From Sinotaia quadrata (Eukaryota > Mollusca > Gastropoda > Architaenioglossa > Viviparidae): a stretch of DNA of 64,000 nt. The stretch covers positions 113,365,860 to 113,429,859 of the forward strand of contig CM054181.1 in assembly GCA_028829895.1 (NCBI GenBank), written 5' to 3'. Position numbers and translations under genes: made by a program. Position 1 is the stretch's first letter, and each line of letters starts with the position of its first letter. Of this stretch, positions 1-13,285 are shown in pieces. The notes beneath the pieces were generated by a model. That model saw nothing but the letters and a program-made list of their open reading frames with translations, was not told the origin of the DNA and ran no database searches.

Positions 1-1856
1 TAATTTATTTTAATTATTTTGCTTGCGTTTTTAAGTGGATCTCCCAATGATTACTTTAGATGGTTAGTCCTAGGACTTGGGGAATCCCTGGACGTGGAGG
101 GGTGGGAGGAGCATCACTGTGTGGAACAGACGGAATGTAAAAAGGAACAGACTCATTGGGTGGTGGTGGTGTAGGAATGAAAAATGGTAATAATGTACAT
201 CATGATAGTTCTTAATCTTATGATTCATAACTTGGATACGCACACGCACGCAAATAATGATTATGATATATATTGTCCTATCCAAGGAAAAAGAATTGGT
301 TTATAACCCGAAGCTAGCTAACAGGTCATACCCGATTGAACGGTTGGGTAGATAGCAGACAACCAATACCAGTTTAGGTGCGGGTGGGGATGGAGGGATA
401 ACTTACAAATCAAGGGCTTAGGTTGTCTTGTGGTTGGATTTTGCACTGGAATCGCAGCAACCCCTTGAGGCTTCATTCCGAGCTGTGTCCAGTGTAGGAT
501 ACTATCGAAAAAACAAGTTAAAGGTTGTAATACATATCAGAACTATGCCTCATGAAGGCATGTATTGTTTGAGAACCTTTTCATAATACCTCCTGTGGTT
601 TTAGTACGAGGAGGAAAGGTTATGTTTCTGTTTGGGTTGTAAGCCTTGTGGGAAGGTGTGTGGGGGGTAGAAGGGATGGGAAGACCCCCTGCCCATCATA
701 ATTACAACTGGGGTGGTGGTGGTGATGGTGATAGGACATGGCACACCAGATCCGTTATATTTTCTTTTAATTGCTTTCACCACCCAATCTCTGTCCCGGA
801 CTGGATTTTTTTTTTGGTGTGTGTGCCTCGTGTGAACTTGCTGGCAGGCAAAGCCAGCAACAAATTCGCCACTCTGTATTTCATGCTGGGACGCGTTGGA
901 CCACGTAGATAATTAAAAGTGGAAATATTAATTTGTATTTAATAATTTACTAAAATTTTACTTTGCTTTCATTAATATATAGGGTGTTTGTTACATTACA
1001 ATGCGTTGCGTGTAGTCATTAAAAATTAATGTCATCAAGTTTTTATTTTCGGTATCGTCATTCTGAAAGTAATCTTTGAGTATGTCGTTCCCAAAGTTCA
1101 TACCGAGTGCTAGTACAAATACATTTCGCGCTATCAATCAAGCAACACACATTAACTTCGCCATTCAGAAGAATACACGTGAGTTTTGTCATTCAGTAGG
1201 CATTCACTGTGTGCTGTCATGAAAAAAAAATTACACATAAGGTATTGACGTTCATGCACACTGTGTGTTGTCATTTTGTGCCATGACTTACTACGCTAGA
1301 TGAAACCATAAATGCCATTTGTGTGTACATAAAATTTCTATTTTTAAGCCTCTTGCCAAGGTGACTAAAAAGCAATGCATGATAATGTAAAAGGTGATTG
1401 GAGAATTTTAGTGGACCACGGGCGATTATCTTTAATCTCAATGGTGGGCAAGAGGTTTAGTAAGTCAGATTTTCGTTAGCTGTAAACAACCCCACTAATG
1501 TTAGCAGTAAGATAAATGTAAAAATCCACATAGCCACTTGCAAATGCTTCTACAGTGGTTTTTCTTTCCCTTCAAATAACTCAGTACTCTATGACATATT
1601 AAATAATGATATTTTGTAAAGCACGAGATCTATAATTAAGGAGGTCTAGATCAAGAGTGGTTGGGGGAAAAAAAACGGGGGGAAAACCTTAAATCGCTGG
1701 CTACTGACTGGGTGTACAGGGATGATATTCATTCGTAGGCAGTTTTTAAAAAAAAATAAACCCAGTAAAATGTAAAACCGGTTTCAGGCACATTTTATGA
1801 GTAAACGTCATTATAAGAGGCTCAGTAGATCTACATTTTCTTGTGACAATATAGAC
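1..1856. other. AT-rich intergenic DNA, no gene seen
   Basis: No open frame here exceeds about 90 codons, and none resembles a known protein. The frames near 600-910 come from low-complexity GGT/GGGA-rich sequence. I see no RNA gene or mobile element that I can name. Confidence 0.6.
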
Positions 1857-2345
1857 TTCGACATAGGCATGGACACAGACATAGACATAAACGTAGACAA
1901 AGACATGGAAATCGACTAATGCTTAAACATATAAACTTAGACATCGACAAAGACAATGAAAAGACATAGAAATAGATATTTATATATAATGGAAACAGAC
2001 ATACTCACTCACATACACACTCACTCACACACACATACACATTTATATATATGCAGATTATATTATGACACAGACACAAGCATCAGAACACATACATATA
2101 TACACAGACATACTTATGCCTAGAAACAAACACAGATACAGTCATAGACATAAACATAAACACAGACACTGTCATAGACAACGACTCTGATACAGATGTA
2201 GATATAGTTATAGACAACGTAGACATACACATAAACACAGACACTCACAGACAACGACACTGATACAGATGTAGATATAGTTATAGACAGCGTAGACATA
2301 CACATAAACACGTACATATATACAAACGTAAACAAATGCACAAAC
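1857..2345. repeat. Degenerate hexamer satellite (AGACAT/AGACAA-like)
   Basis: Purine-rich hexamers such as AGACAT, AGACAA and ATAGAC recur irregularly. From about 2,160 to 2,310 a larger block of roughly 70 bp, containing GATACAGATGTAGATATAG, is present twice. The minus-strand open frame across it (V, Y and S rich) is a by-product of the repeat. Confidence 0.75.
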
Positions 2346-3480
2346 AGTTACCTACGCATTAACAAACAGTCGTAATTTTAGAAAATAATTAATTACTCAG
2401 AACCGTCCCGCCAAGTGCTTTACAGAACACCCCCCCCCCCCAACGTTCCTCTCTTTCGTGAGCACCAACCTCCATTCTAAGACTGCTCATTCACTTGGAC
2501 ACTCGCTGAAAGCAAATCTAAACTGCATTCCGCCATTGAGGTTTGACTGGTTAAAAATATGAGTCACGTGATTGGAAAAGTAAAAGAATAAATAAATAAC
2601 ATTTAAAAAAAATAAACCCCACGTTTCTAATGAATTGAAATAGGTCTTTGATAATTAACTACAGGTTTGCGCCGTCTAATTGGTAACAGTTTTCATGCTC
2701 ATCCTTGCGTGACAATTGTGAACCGGTGTTCTGGGGATTAAGCGGGATTAGTGTCACCAGTCAGAGTTCAAAGGGAATTACGCATGACACAATGGAATCG
2801 AGAAACCAAAAGAAAATGATGCCAAAGAACACATTTGATGTCGGACTCACAATTTGGAATCATAAATCGAATGAAATGTTTCTAGTACTGTTGGAAAGAA
2901 AAAAGACCCGACGTTTCTTTTGTCGTATATGCACATAATTTTATGAATCTTGTTTCCTTAAATATTATTATTATTTAAGAGAAATATACTTCTTTTTTTT
3001 ACAATTTTCGTGAGTTTTCATGCAAAAAAATGTAAATGCATTGCACCAAATAGACGCTTTTTTTTTCTCATCCCTCATTCTACCTCAATGTTTCAAAGTG
3101 AACTTGGTGACCTTTGAGCACCAGGTGCAAATCTGCACAGCTCTGCACTTCATTGTTGCTATAGGCAGGCACATTCATATAATGTTTTACACATTGAAAA
3201 AAAAATGCAACAAAAATCGTACAAACCAACAAAATCGGAAAGGAGACAAAATTGTCGAATAATACGCCTGTGATAGATTTGCAGTGAATTCAGAGTAAAT
3301 AAGTAAATAATACTTAAAAAAAATATCTACAATACATTCATGATCTGTAACCAAAACTCTTCTATTTCTTTCGCAATTTTTTTATAGAAAACAAGAAACA
3401 AATGTGAGGCCGAACATAGAGGACTGTGAGAGTTCGGCAAACGATTTGAGTGTCGGCACTGCAGAACCATGAATGAGAGT
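2346..3480. other. Intergenic, no gene seen
   Basis: AT-rich sequence with a C homopolymer of about ten bases near 2,431. The two open frames of 77-80 codons (2,705-2,938 and 3,020-3,262) have no recognisable domain and I do not consider them genes. Confidence 0.55.
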
Positions 3481-3715
3481 ACAGAGAGCCGTTAACTGTG
3501 AACTGTAAAGAGAGTATTGTGAACTGTAGCATTAATAAGCTGTGGTGTTACAGTAGTATAGAGAGCCGTGACTGTGGCCTGTAAAGAGAGTATTGTGAAC
3601 TGTAGCATTAATAAGCTGTGGTGTTACAGTAGTATAGAGAACCGTAACTGTGGCCTGTAAAGAGAGTATTGTGAACTGTAGCATTAAGCTAGGTGTTGCA
3701 ATAGTATAGCGAGCA
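3481..3715. repeat. 76-bp minisatellite, about 3 copies
   Basis: The block starting GTAAAGAGAGTATTGTGAAC recurs at 3,505, 3,581 and 3,657, a spacing of 76 bp. The third copy decays after about 3,690. Confidence 0.85.
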
Positions 3716-5100
3716 ACAACTAAGACGGTGGTTTTCAACCACTGGTCCCCAGAAATTTCCTGCTGATCCATGAAATATTTATTGCCGCTTAACACATGGT
3801 ACATCTGGATCATGTACCAGAGTGGAGGGGGACAGAGCTGCTTGTCTTAATCATTACGTTCGTAATATAATTACAATTGATAAAGCACACGCCTTTGTCT
3901 TAAACACTTCTTTTATATTTCCAATAATATGATCACATTTTCATTTCAACACGAATTCTGTAAAGGAACTACCAAAGATTACCATCATACAGATCAAATG
4001 TAAATTTAAGATATCAGAAATAGAACATAAGTACGCCATAATCACTAAAATACCCCCCACACACACACACACAAACACAGACACCTCTTCCCAGATTTGG
4101 TTTACCCTTGACATATGACTGCGCTTATCATGATAAAAGTGAAGTTTTTGATTGAAAACACTTATCAGTAAACTTAGTAAAAGTGCTTGACTTTAAGTGC
4201 TTTTAAAAAAAAATTCTTTCTTTTTTCTATTTTCTGGTTCGTGTGAGCAATGTGAGAGAAATGTCACCTCATTTTGATTGGCACGTGTTTTGAATAAGGC
4301 ACATATACAAAGTTTGTTGACCTAATGCTAGAAACAGGCGTGCTAGTTGTTTTTTTAAAAATTCTTTTTCTAGTTACATTGTTCTTTGATGGAGGTGGTG
4401 GTGGTGGTGGTGGTGGTGGAAGTTTGTTGCTGTTTCCTCCGTCCACCCACATAAATAATCGTGATCTTGTCTTGCTTATACCTTTAGCAAATTGCGGCAA
4501 TCAAAACTGAACGCGTTGACAGAGCGCATGTCAGTAAAGTCACAGCGAGGTCGTCAGTGGGTCAAAGTTTAAGAGACAAAGTCATTCCATGACGCTGGGC
4601 TAGAAGAAATCAGGTACACCTGCTTTTGTTGATATGCGAATGCAATTTCCCTCCAACGATAACTCTGAAGACCTCTCTTATAATATTAACGTATCTAAAT
4701 TTATTGTTATCTACTTACCACCCCACACATCTAGTCAGCAAATGCCAGCAGTGGAGTTAACTGCCACTGAGAAGACTGACTATTTAATTAATTTTCACTT
4801 ACCAACAAATATTAACAAGTCCTTCACATTAAAAGTCGACTTGGTTTGGCTTGACATCACACTATTATTCTTCCTGTTGCGGAGTGATTGCTAGGCTACA
4901 ATCTAAATTAAAAACATTTAGTACTGCTTAAGTAGATTATTTTCAAAACATCCCAGAATTTTGGGAACTCTTGGCAACAATATCTATAACTAATAGTGAT
5001 CAACTGAAAATACATCATGATTTAGTTTTGCATTCAATACTGTATTATAGTTAAGATTTGTGGATCATTGTGAAAGTGTTCTTGTTTGTGTGCGTGCGTT
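3716..5100. other. Intergenic, with a (GGT)n microsatellite
   Basis: AT-rich sequence with short CA and (GGT)n runs; the GGT tract lies at about 4,392-4,420. It gives mirror poly-G and poly-P open frames on the two strands, which are not genes. Confidence 0.6.
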
Positions 5101-5104
5101 TGTG

Positions 5105-5457
5105 TGGCGCACATTGTATGCTGTATACATACCATACAGTTGGTGGCGCACATTGTATGCAGTCATATAGTTGGTGGCACACATTGTATGCAGTCATATA
5201 GTTGGTGGCGCACATTGTATGCAGTCATATAGTTGGTGGCGCACATTGTATGCAGTCATATAGTTGGTGGCGCACATTGTATGCTATATACATACAGTTG
5301 GTGGCACACATTGTATGCAGTCATATAGTTGGTGGCGCACATTGTATGCAGTCATATAGTTGGTGGCGCACATTGTATGCTATATACATACAGATGGTGG
5401 CGCACATTGTATGCTATATACATACAGTCGGTGGCGCACATTGTATGCTGTACACAT
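5105..5457. repeat. 31-33-bp minisatellite, about 11 copies
   Basis: The core GTTGGTGGCGCACATTGTAT alternates with two short linkers (GCAGTCATATA or GCTATATACATACA), which gives unit lengths of 31 and 33 bp. The open frame through it repeats VAHIVC but has no independent support as a gene. Confidence 0.9.
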
Positions 5458-5749
5458 ATTAAGAACCATCGGTCTGATACCGCAAGGCTCTTCATTTCTG
5501 ATATAGTGTCAAGGCCACAAGTGGCGACTGTTAGTTTTATTGTCTGTAAGTGAATTGCTAAACGAGGCCCCTGTAATTCAGCGTATATAGCGTTACTTGA
5601 TACGACTTTCTGTCTGAAAATGTTAATGTAATAGTTAGCTCAAGATTTGTGGATCATTGTGGAAAGAGTGTGTGCGTGCGTTTGTGCATGTGTGAGTGTG
5701 CATATGCTTCTCGCTTAGGAAGACCTGGTTCAATCTTTGGTCGTGTTGA

Positions 5750-6140
5750 AAACCAGCTCGGGTGTAATTTTAGGGTAAGACAGTGGTAAGACAGTTCTGT
5801 TAATTTGATTGCTTTTGACTCGGTTGGATATTTCAGTTGTTTTTGTTTTTTTTACTCGGGTAGGACAGTTCAGTTGATTTGATTGCTTTTGACTCGGGCT
5901 GGACAGTTCTGTTAATTTTTCTTTTGACGTGGGTAGGACATTTGGGTTAATTTGTTTGCTTTTGACTCCGGGTAGGACATTTCGGTTAAATTGTTTGCAT
6001 TTGACTCGGATAGGACAGTTCTGTTAATTTGCTTGGTTTTGACTGAAAGGACAGTTTCATTAACTGTTGGCCAAGCTTTGATTCTTTAATAGTTTAGCAA
6101 ATCGGTTTCCTTCTGATTCGGATAGGACAGATTTATTAAC
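5750..6140. repeat. Degenerate minisatellite (GGACAGTTCTGTTAATTTG core)
   Basis: The phrase TTTTGACTCGGGTAGGACAG followed by GTTAATTTG recurs about six to eight times with indels, at an average spacing near 50 bp. Copies are well diverged, so the array is old. Confidence 0.7.
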
Positions 6141-6384
6141 TTAATAGATTTTAACAGAGACAGGAGGGAAGCTCTTTTTATTTATTTCCTTTATTATTTG
6201 AACAAGGTGGTTACTTTAGAAAGGTAATTCATAGATAATTTCTTTCTTTTTTATTTGGATAAGACAAAGAGCTTGTCGATGACTGTTTAATTGGCTGAAT
6301 GGGAGAATCTTATCTGTGTATAAATTAAGGATAATTATTCAGATAGAGATTGACAGTTAATTAATTAGGAACTTGGAACGTTGC

Positions 6385-6730
6385 CACACGTAGTAAGGTA
6401 GTTTACAGCTAATGTGTGTCAAATGTTACATTATATTACTAATTCGTGTCATGTGTTACTTTAGTAAGGTAATTCACTAATTCGTGTCATGTGTTACTTT
6501 AGTAAGGTACTTCACTAATTAGTGTACTGTGTTATTTAGTAAGTTAGTTCACATTTAATTTGTGTAAGGTAGTTCACTATGTTGTGTCATGTATTACTTT
6601 AGTAAAGTGTTCACAGTTAATTGTGTCCTGTGTTAGTTTAGTAAGGTAGTTCACTAATTCGTGCCATGTGTTACTTTAGTAAGGTAATTCACAGTTAATG
6701 TATGTATGTCCTGTTTTACTTTAGGTAGTT
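6385..6730. repeat. Degenerate minisatellite (TTACTTTAGTAAGGTA core)
   Basis: The core GTTACTTTAGTAAGGTA followed by TTCACTAATTCGTG recurs about seven times, at a spacing of about 37-45 bp with frequent substitutions. Confidence 0.75.
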
Positions 6731-7118
6731 AACCATTATTCGTTTTCCGTTTCACAGTTAATTTGTTTCATCATTACTTGGGTACGGTAATCCACAGCTA
6801 ATTTTTATTTGGGTAAGCTGAATCCAGTTAATTTGGTGGATTAATTGCTACATGCTTGATGGACTGTACTCTTAATTTATTTCCGTTGACTTTAGTTGGA
6901 CAATGCATTTAATATATGTGCTTGATTTTAGTGGGATAATGTATTTAATTTATTTGTTTTTTAGTCTACATATTTCATCTTTAAGAATGTAAAGAATTTA
7001 ATAAAATTTAACACAGGGCATAAATAAACATTGTCATTTAGAAATGCCATTTATAATTACTCCATTGAGGGAAACACACAAGCATTATTGGCACTTTCCT
7101 TAAATAGTTAAGTTGTCT

Positions 7119-7425
7119 TATATTGTGCTTTGTTCTAGTGGTTTCACTCATTAAATGATTTATATTATGTCTTGTTCTAGTGGTTTCACTCATGAAATGA
7201 TTTATATTATGTCTTGTTCTAGTGGTTTCACTCATTAAATGATTTATATTATGTCTTGTTCTAGTGGTTTCACTCATTAAATGATTTATATTATGTCTTG
7301 TTCTAGTGGTTTCACTCATTAAATGATTTATATTATGTCTTGTTCTAGTGGTTTCACTCATTAAATGATTTATATTATGTCTTGTTCTAGTGGTTCTTCA
7401 CTCATTAAATGATTTATACAAACAT
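7119..7425. repeat. 42-bp minisatellite, about 7 copies
   Basis: The unit contains GTCTTGTTCTAGTGGTTTCA and CTCATTAAATGATTTATA and repeats exactly at 42 bp. Since 42 is a multiple of three, it creates a 107-codon minus-strand open frame with a 14-residue period. I treat that frame as an artefact. Confidence 0.92.
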
Positions 7426-8580
7426 CATGTCATACAAATATCGTTTATCACTTTTCAATATTTAAAATTAAATATTTCCTACTTTTTAAAGTTGTTATTA
7501 TAAGCTGTTGACCTCATGACCTCATCTACATTGTACGAAATCAAAATTATTTAATGACGGCTATTATAATTATAGTATATGTTAAAAATGCTATATAAAA
7601 TATTTTCTCGTTTTAGTTTGGTGGTGGTAGTTATCAGGTTAATATGATGAAATATACTTTGTACCCTACGAAATAAACCAAAGCTGCAGATTGCAACAAA
7701 ACCAATAAAAACCAAAATTAAAACAATATATAAATAGCAGTAAAGTCACATTTTCTAAGTCACTTTTCTCTTGTCACAGCCCGTCAAACTTTTCATCATT
7801 TTTTTTTGGGGGGTAGGTACAGCATTCTAATAGGACACACTTGAAGGATATCTTAACTTTTTATAGTAACATATTCTTAAAAATTTCAAGCTTCAGAACC
7901 GACGGAGACAGCTGCAGAATTTCTGAAATTTTGTGCTATCTTTGTATTTATTTATTAGAGAACAGATGGGTAACTTTCTTATGGCAACCAATTAGTGATA
8001 GAAAAGACAACTTTGTTCTCATTAACCTCCCTTGTGAACTCATCATTTTATATTCACGATTTAGCTCCGTTTCTTTCTGCCCCCCCCCCCTCTCCTTCAA
8101 AGACACTTTAAATTGGCGCATACAAGCCCTTCTTCTCTGTTCATATGTCTTATTTAAAAGAAAAATTGTACTCCCTCCCAACACACACGCGCATTCCTAT
8201 CACAACTTGTTAACCCAAACAGTACCGCGCGTGAATTCCGGAATTTATTCTCTGCCGTGCTATATTTCAAGGTGGAGATAATCGTGTCTCGCTAGTTGTC
8301 TTTCCAGGTGGAGATAATCGTAATGCAGCGTGAACTCTTGAGGCTCTCTGAGAATGGGTTTGAAATTCGCTTGAATGTGCTGACATTGTTTGGCACCGTG
8401 ACCAAGGTCATTACGCTTCATTTAACTTGTCGTAAAGTTCTGGGTTTTCCCCAAGATGTGACAATGCTCGCCAGGACGTAAGTGTGGTTGTGAATGTAAG
8501 AAGTGTGTTGGGGAAAGTCGAAAGCTGGATCGTCAGTGTCAAAGGTTTGAAGAGTGGGTGATAGGGGGTCGTGCAATTTG
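7426..8580. other. Intergenic, no gene seen
   Basis: A 146-codon plus-strand frame spans about 7,841-8,281. It lacks a good start context and any domain, and it includes a C homopolymer. I do not accept it as a gene. Confidence 0.5.
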
Positions 8581-8582
8581 AC

Positions 8583-8720
8583 GAGATAATTGCAATAACA
8601 TGAAGGATAAATACTAGACTGAAGGATAAATACTTGAAGGACTGAAGGATATGTACTAGATATTGAAGGATATATGCTAGACATTAAAGGATGCATGCTA
8701 GATGTTGAAGGATTGAAGCA
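8583..8720. repeat. Short degenerate repeat (TTGAAGGAT core)
   Basis: TTGAAGGAT/ACTGAAGGAT plus TACTAGA-like tails recur about seven times, at a spacing of roughly 17-25 bp. Confidence 0.6.
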
Positions 8721-8764
8721 AACTAAAAAGATAATTTCTATTTTGTAAACGAACACTTGCACTT

Positions 8765-9012
8765 TACGGAACCAGAGAAAATCATGCTAAACTTTGTTGT
8801 AAAGAAATGTAATTTAACTAAATGTTAATTCTATTTTATAATCAGGGGACCTAACCAGAGAAAATTATACTAAACTTTGCGCTAAAGGGATGTAATTTAA
8901 CTAAATATTAATTCTATTTTGTAATCAGGGGACATAACCAGACAAAATTATAATAAACTTTGCAGTAAAGAGATGTAATTTAACTAAATATTAATTTTAT
9001 TTTGTAATTAGG
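8765..9012. repeat. 83-bp tandem repeat, 3 copies
   Basis: AACCAGAGAAAAT recurs at 8,770, 8,853 and 8,936 (the last as AACCAGACAAAAT), followed by ATGTAATTTAACTAAAT and a TAATCAGGGGAC-type end. Confidence 0.85.
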
Positions 9013-9900
9013 CTTCCAAATAATAGTAAAAATAAAAAGAACGCTAATCAGTCTCAGAGTAGTTTGTTTGTTTTTTTTTTTTTGTAGAACAGCGACCTCG
9101 TCGAGGAAAGGGAAGACTAATAATTTATTGTTAATGTAAAATTAAAAATATATTATTACTCGAATTTGGTTCAGAGTATGAGAACTAAGAGCAATGGAGG
9201 AGATAGGGGTCGAGGTCGCAGTACCAAAAAAAAAATTTAATGCATTTGTTTATAATTTGCAGATAACTCTGTTTATAGTTTGAAAGTTAGATAGATGGGT
9301 GCGCTTATGGAAGCGGGGGTTATCGTTGCACATAAAGCAAAACAATGCGTGCTGTCTGTGACAGGTTAGTTACTTATTTGAGAATAAATTGTTTGCAGTG
9401 CGAATCGCCCTGTCATAGCAACAACAGCAAAAAAAGAAATGATTTAATTTTAGAAAACACAAATAACTTCAACGTAAATGTCAAGCACGTCATTTGAGTG
9501 ACCAAGGACAAGCCCTTTTAAAAATTAAAAACAAATTGAAATGATGCAACTTTCGATAAAATAACGACTTGTTGATTTAATTTTTCACTGGATGACACCC
9601 GATCTGTGAGAATATAATTCAAATAGGTCCATAGTGTCGAACACAGAAGACGCTACACCAAAGTACACATACAGACTAACAACAATAAAAATAACTAAAT
9701 AACTTGGAAAAGTGTAGAATTTTGCAGAATGGAAACTGCAGAATCAACTTATATTATATATTGTGGCAGTCATACATGCATATTAATTTGCCTCCACAAA
9801 CTTATATATATGTGTGTGGGTGGTGGTTGTTGAACTTACAAAATCCTGCCATAAATAACTACAAAAATACATCTACAGTCAAAATCCCACTAGCTCATGC
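9013..9900. other. Intergenic, no gene seen
   Basis: AT-rich sequence with a poly-T run near 9,070. I find no coding signal, RNA gene or mobile element that I can defend. Confidence 0.5.
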
Positions 9901-9904
9901 TAGG

Positions 9905-10440
9905 TAATTAATGCAAGAACTCTTTGAACAATATTAGGTCTGTAGTTCACCAATGTTCTCCTACCACAAGAGTGTCCACTGGTGCATGATCTATAAAAAA
10001 AACCCTCTTTGACTAATATTATGTATAGTTCATTCATGATCCCACCTATCAAAACCCATGCCCATTGGAGCGAGATTTATGTCAGGACTCTTTGACTAAT
10101 ATTATGTGTGTAGGTCAGTCATATTCACTTATTAAAAGCATGTGCCCACTGGAGCGTGATTTATGCCAAAACCTTTTGACTAATATTATGTGTGTAGATC
10201 AGTCATATTCACTTATTAAAAGCATGTGCCCACTGGAGCGTGATTTATGCCAAAACCTTTTGTCTAATATTATGTGTGTAGATCAGTCATATTCACTTAT
10301 TAAAAGCATGTGCCCACTGGAGCGTGATTTATGCCAAAACCTTTTGACTAATATTATGTGTAGTATAGTAATGCTCACACAAAACACGTGCCCATCTGTG
10401 CCTGGTTTATGCAATGGTTTTTTAAAATCAATTTTGACAA
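9905..10440. repeat. 84-bp tandem repeat, 4 good copies plus degenerate flanks
   Basis: Units containing TGCCCACTGGAGCGTGATTT and GACTAATATTATGTGTGTAG recur at 84 bp from about 10,060 to 10,380. Degenerate copies lie upstream from 9,905. The period equals 28 codons, so a 126-codon frame (10,065-10,445) stays open and repeats MCPLERDLCQNLL. No splice sites, domain or signal peptide support it as a gene. Confidence 0.85.
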
Positions 10441-10526
10441 TATGATGTCTCAAGGTTTAGTAACAAAATGAAACTCGTGACCATATTCTTTGACTATACA
10501 GGCGGCCATTAAGTGGAAATGGAATT

Positions 10527-10900
<374 letters not shown>

Positions 10901-11029
10901 GGGTGGCCTGGTGTGCGGCACAATGTCTAGACTGCTTAGATATAATGATATATCTTTTTCCGTGTTTGTCTGTATTCTGCTCGCATCACCAAAAATGTAA
11001 CAATTTGGTTGCGGATTGAGGTGGAGGTA

Positions 11030-11085
11030 GTGGTGATGATGATAATGATGATGATGATGATGATGATGCTGATGATGGTGATGAT
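11030..11085. repeat. (GAT)n microsatellite
   Basis: A GATGATGAT run, slightly interrupted. On the minus strand it reads as poly-histidine. Confidence 0.9.
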
Positions 11086-12720
11086 TACCACAACATGATG
11101 AACAAACAATACCCCAATTAAAATGAAGCACGGGTTGTATGTTTTTAATTTGCGACCGTTTATTCTTATAAATTATAAATGCTCTCTATGTACTGACGTG
11201 ACCAGGGCAGCAGACGATAAAGGTAAACAGTAAAAGTTCAAAGTACACAAAGCCAGTGGTACCGTACACAAGAATAAAATGTACTCAAGTCCAAATCTTA
11301 AAAACCAACACGATACTAATCATTCCTACGTCTGTTCCAATTACGCCACACATTTCTCTATTTCCTTCTAACTACCTAACAACTCTCTAGCTACATCTAA
11401 GCCCTTTGCAACCCTAATCTAACGTGGTCCTAAGGACTTTAGCGATGGGCTATCTTTATCCATTGCCGTCTGTCTCTCTCTTAGCAGACACATTCTAATA
11501 CCAATGATCTATATTGATTCCCTATATAGTTGGTCTTTGGTCTCTTTCTCTCTTTTCTTGTCGGTATTGTCCACTGACGGCCTTCGGCCAAGGGTCTGCT
11601 GGTTTCCTACATGGCTGGTCTTTGGTCTCTCTCGTCCCTCGTTTTGTCTGTCAGCACAGTTCTGCTCCCAAGCAGCCTTTGGAAAAATTTCAGAAATGAG
11701 TAGGCAAAAAATTAAGGGCAGACCCTCCAACCCGGATGCAAACACCTACTTCCGAACACCGTTACGTGCACTTCGTCCACCCGTCATCGCGTCATTAATC
11801 ATTGGTGTTCGTCCGAACATGGTATACGAGCAATACACGCTAAGAGACACCCGTCATTAATCATTGTTAGTCGTCCGAAAACAATATACCAGCAATACAT
11901 GCACAAAGACACCTGCACAAAGGGAGGCAGTGAAAAAGTAAGCAAATCTAGCTAGCATAATGAACAACGTGATTGTTGTGCCATTGTCGATTTTTATCAT
12001 TATCATAGCATCATCAACATCATCGCCATCACATTTGTAGGAACGAATCTTTATATATTAAAAAATGTTCCCATCACTTTACTAAAGTAATTAGCAATAA
12101 ATTATGCAAAAAGGAACTGAAATGAACTCATCGAAACACAAGAAAGACACATAGACAAAGAATTGCTGTTAATAAGGAAAAGTATGCAAACAGCAAACGG
12201 AAAGACACAAAGCAGTTTCATAAATACAATAAGGCAAAAACAAAAACTATTTGACGGATGGAGAGGTGTGAATTGAGGAGAAGAAGCTAACTGGGAATGC
12301 TAACATGCTCTTTTGACGTCTAAAATCAACAGGCACGAAGGATAACCCAGGCAGACGGGGCCTCTACCAGACAGTAAAGGACCTTTTCTCACCGCATCTT
12401 GATCTGACGTGCAGGGAAGGCCGATCTCTACTGTGCCAGACGGTGAGCGGTTAAGAGTCTGAATGCCAGAGAGGGGTCAAGCAGGCCAATGCACAGGAAC
12501 ACGAAGTCTTAATTGAAATCACAATCCACACTCTAAGTTCCAGCAATTACACTGTATCAGGCCGCATTTCCTGAAAGCTAATGAAGCGTTTTGACATTAC
12601 TTTTAGCTGGCTTACATTTAGCTTTGCTTCTTACCATGTAAGGCGAACGTTTGGCCCTAATGTTATTTTGCTTGTTTGTGCGCACTTTATCCGCGTGTGG
12701 TGTCTCGCCGCTGTTAAGCC
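11086..12720. other. Intergenic, no gene seen
   Basis: Slightly GC-richer stretches at 11,400-11,860 and 12,300-12,500 contain overlapping frames of 60-118 codons on both strands without recognisable domains. They might be remnants of an unidentified mobile element, but I cannot name one. Confidence 0.45.
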
Positions 12721-12723
12721 CAA

Positions 12724-13285
12724 TATGAAACTCTCTTTGCGCTTTGAAAATGTGTATTTAAAAAATTATGCCAACTAATTTGAAGACCGATGTACATTAG
12801 CCTATTATGAAACTCTCTTTGTGCTTTGAAAATGTCTATTTCAAAAATACCCCAGCCAATTTAATGACCTCGATATTTAGCATGTCGTACATTATCCTGA
12901 TATGAAACTCTCTTTGTGCTTTGAAAATGTCTATTTCAAAAATACCCCAGCCAATTTAATGACCTCGATATTTAGCATGTCGTACATTATCCTGATATGA
13001 AACTCTCTTTGTGCTTTGAAAATGTCTATTTTAAAAATACCCCAGCCAATTTAATGACCTCGATATTTAGCATGTCGTACATTATCCTGATATGAAACTC
13101 TCTTTGTGCTTTGAAAATTTCTATTTTAAAAATACCCCAGCCAATTTAATGACCTCGATATTTAGCATGTCGTACATTATCCTGATATGAAACTCTCTTT
13201 GTGCTTTGAAAATTTCTATTTTAAAAATACCCCAACTAATCTGAAGACCTCGATATTTAGCATGTCGTAGATTAGCCTGTCATTA
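12724..13285. repeat. 95-bp tandem repeat, 6 copies
   Basis: TATGAAACTCTCTTTGTGCT begins units at 12,724, 12,806, 12,901, 12,996, 13,091 and 13,186. The first interval is 82 bp; the remaining four are exactly 95 bp. The inner units differ by only a few substitutions. The outer units are diverged. Confidence 0.95.

Noticed and set aside
7038..7361. 107-codon minus-strand frame with MSETTRTRHNINHL repeats
   Set aside because: Explained by the 42-bp minisatellite, whose period is a multiple of three.
7841..8281. 146-codon plus-strand open frame
   Set aside because: It starts without a good ATG, crosses a C homopolymer, has no domain and has AT-rich non-coding composition.
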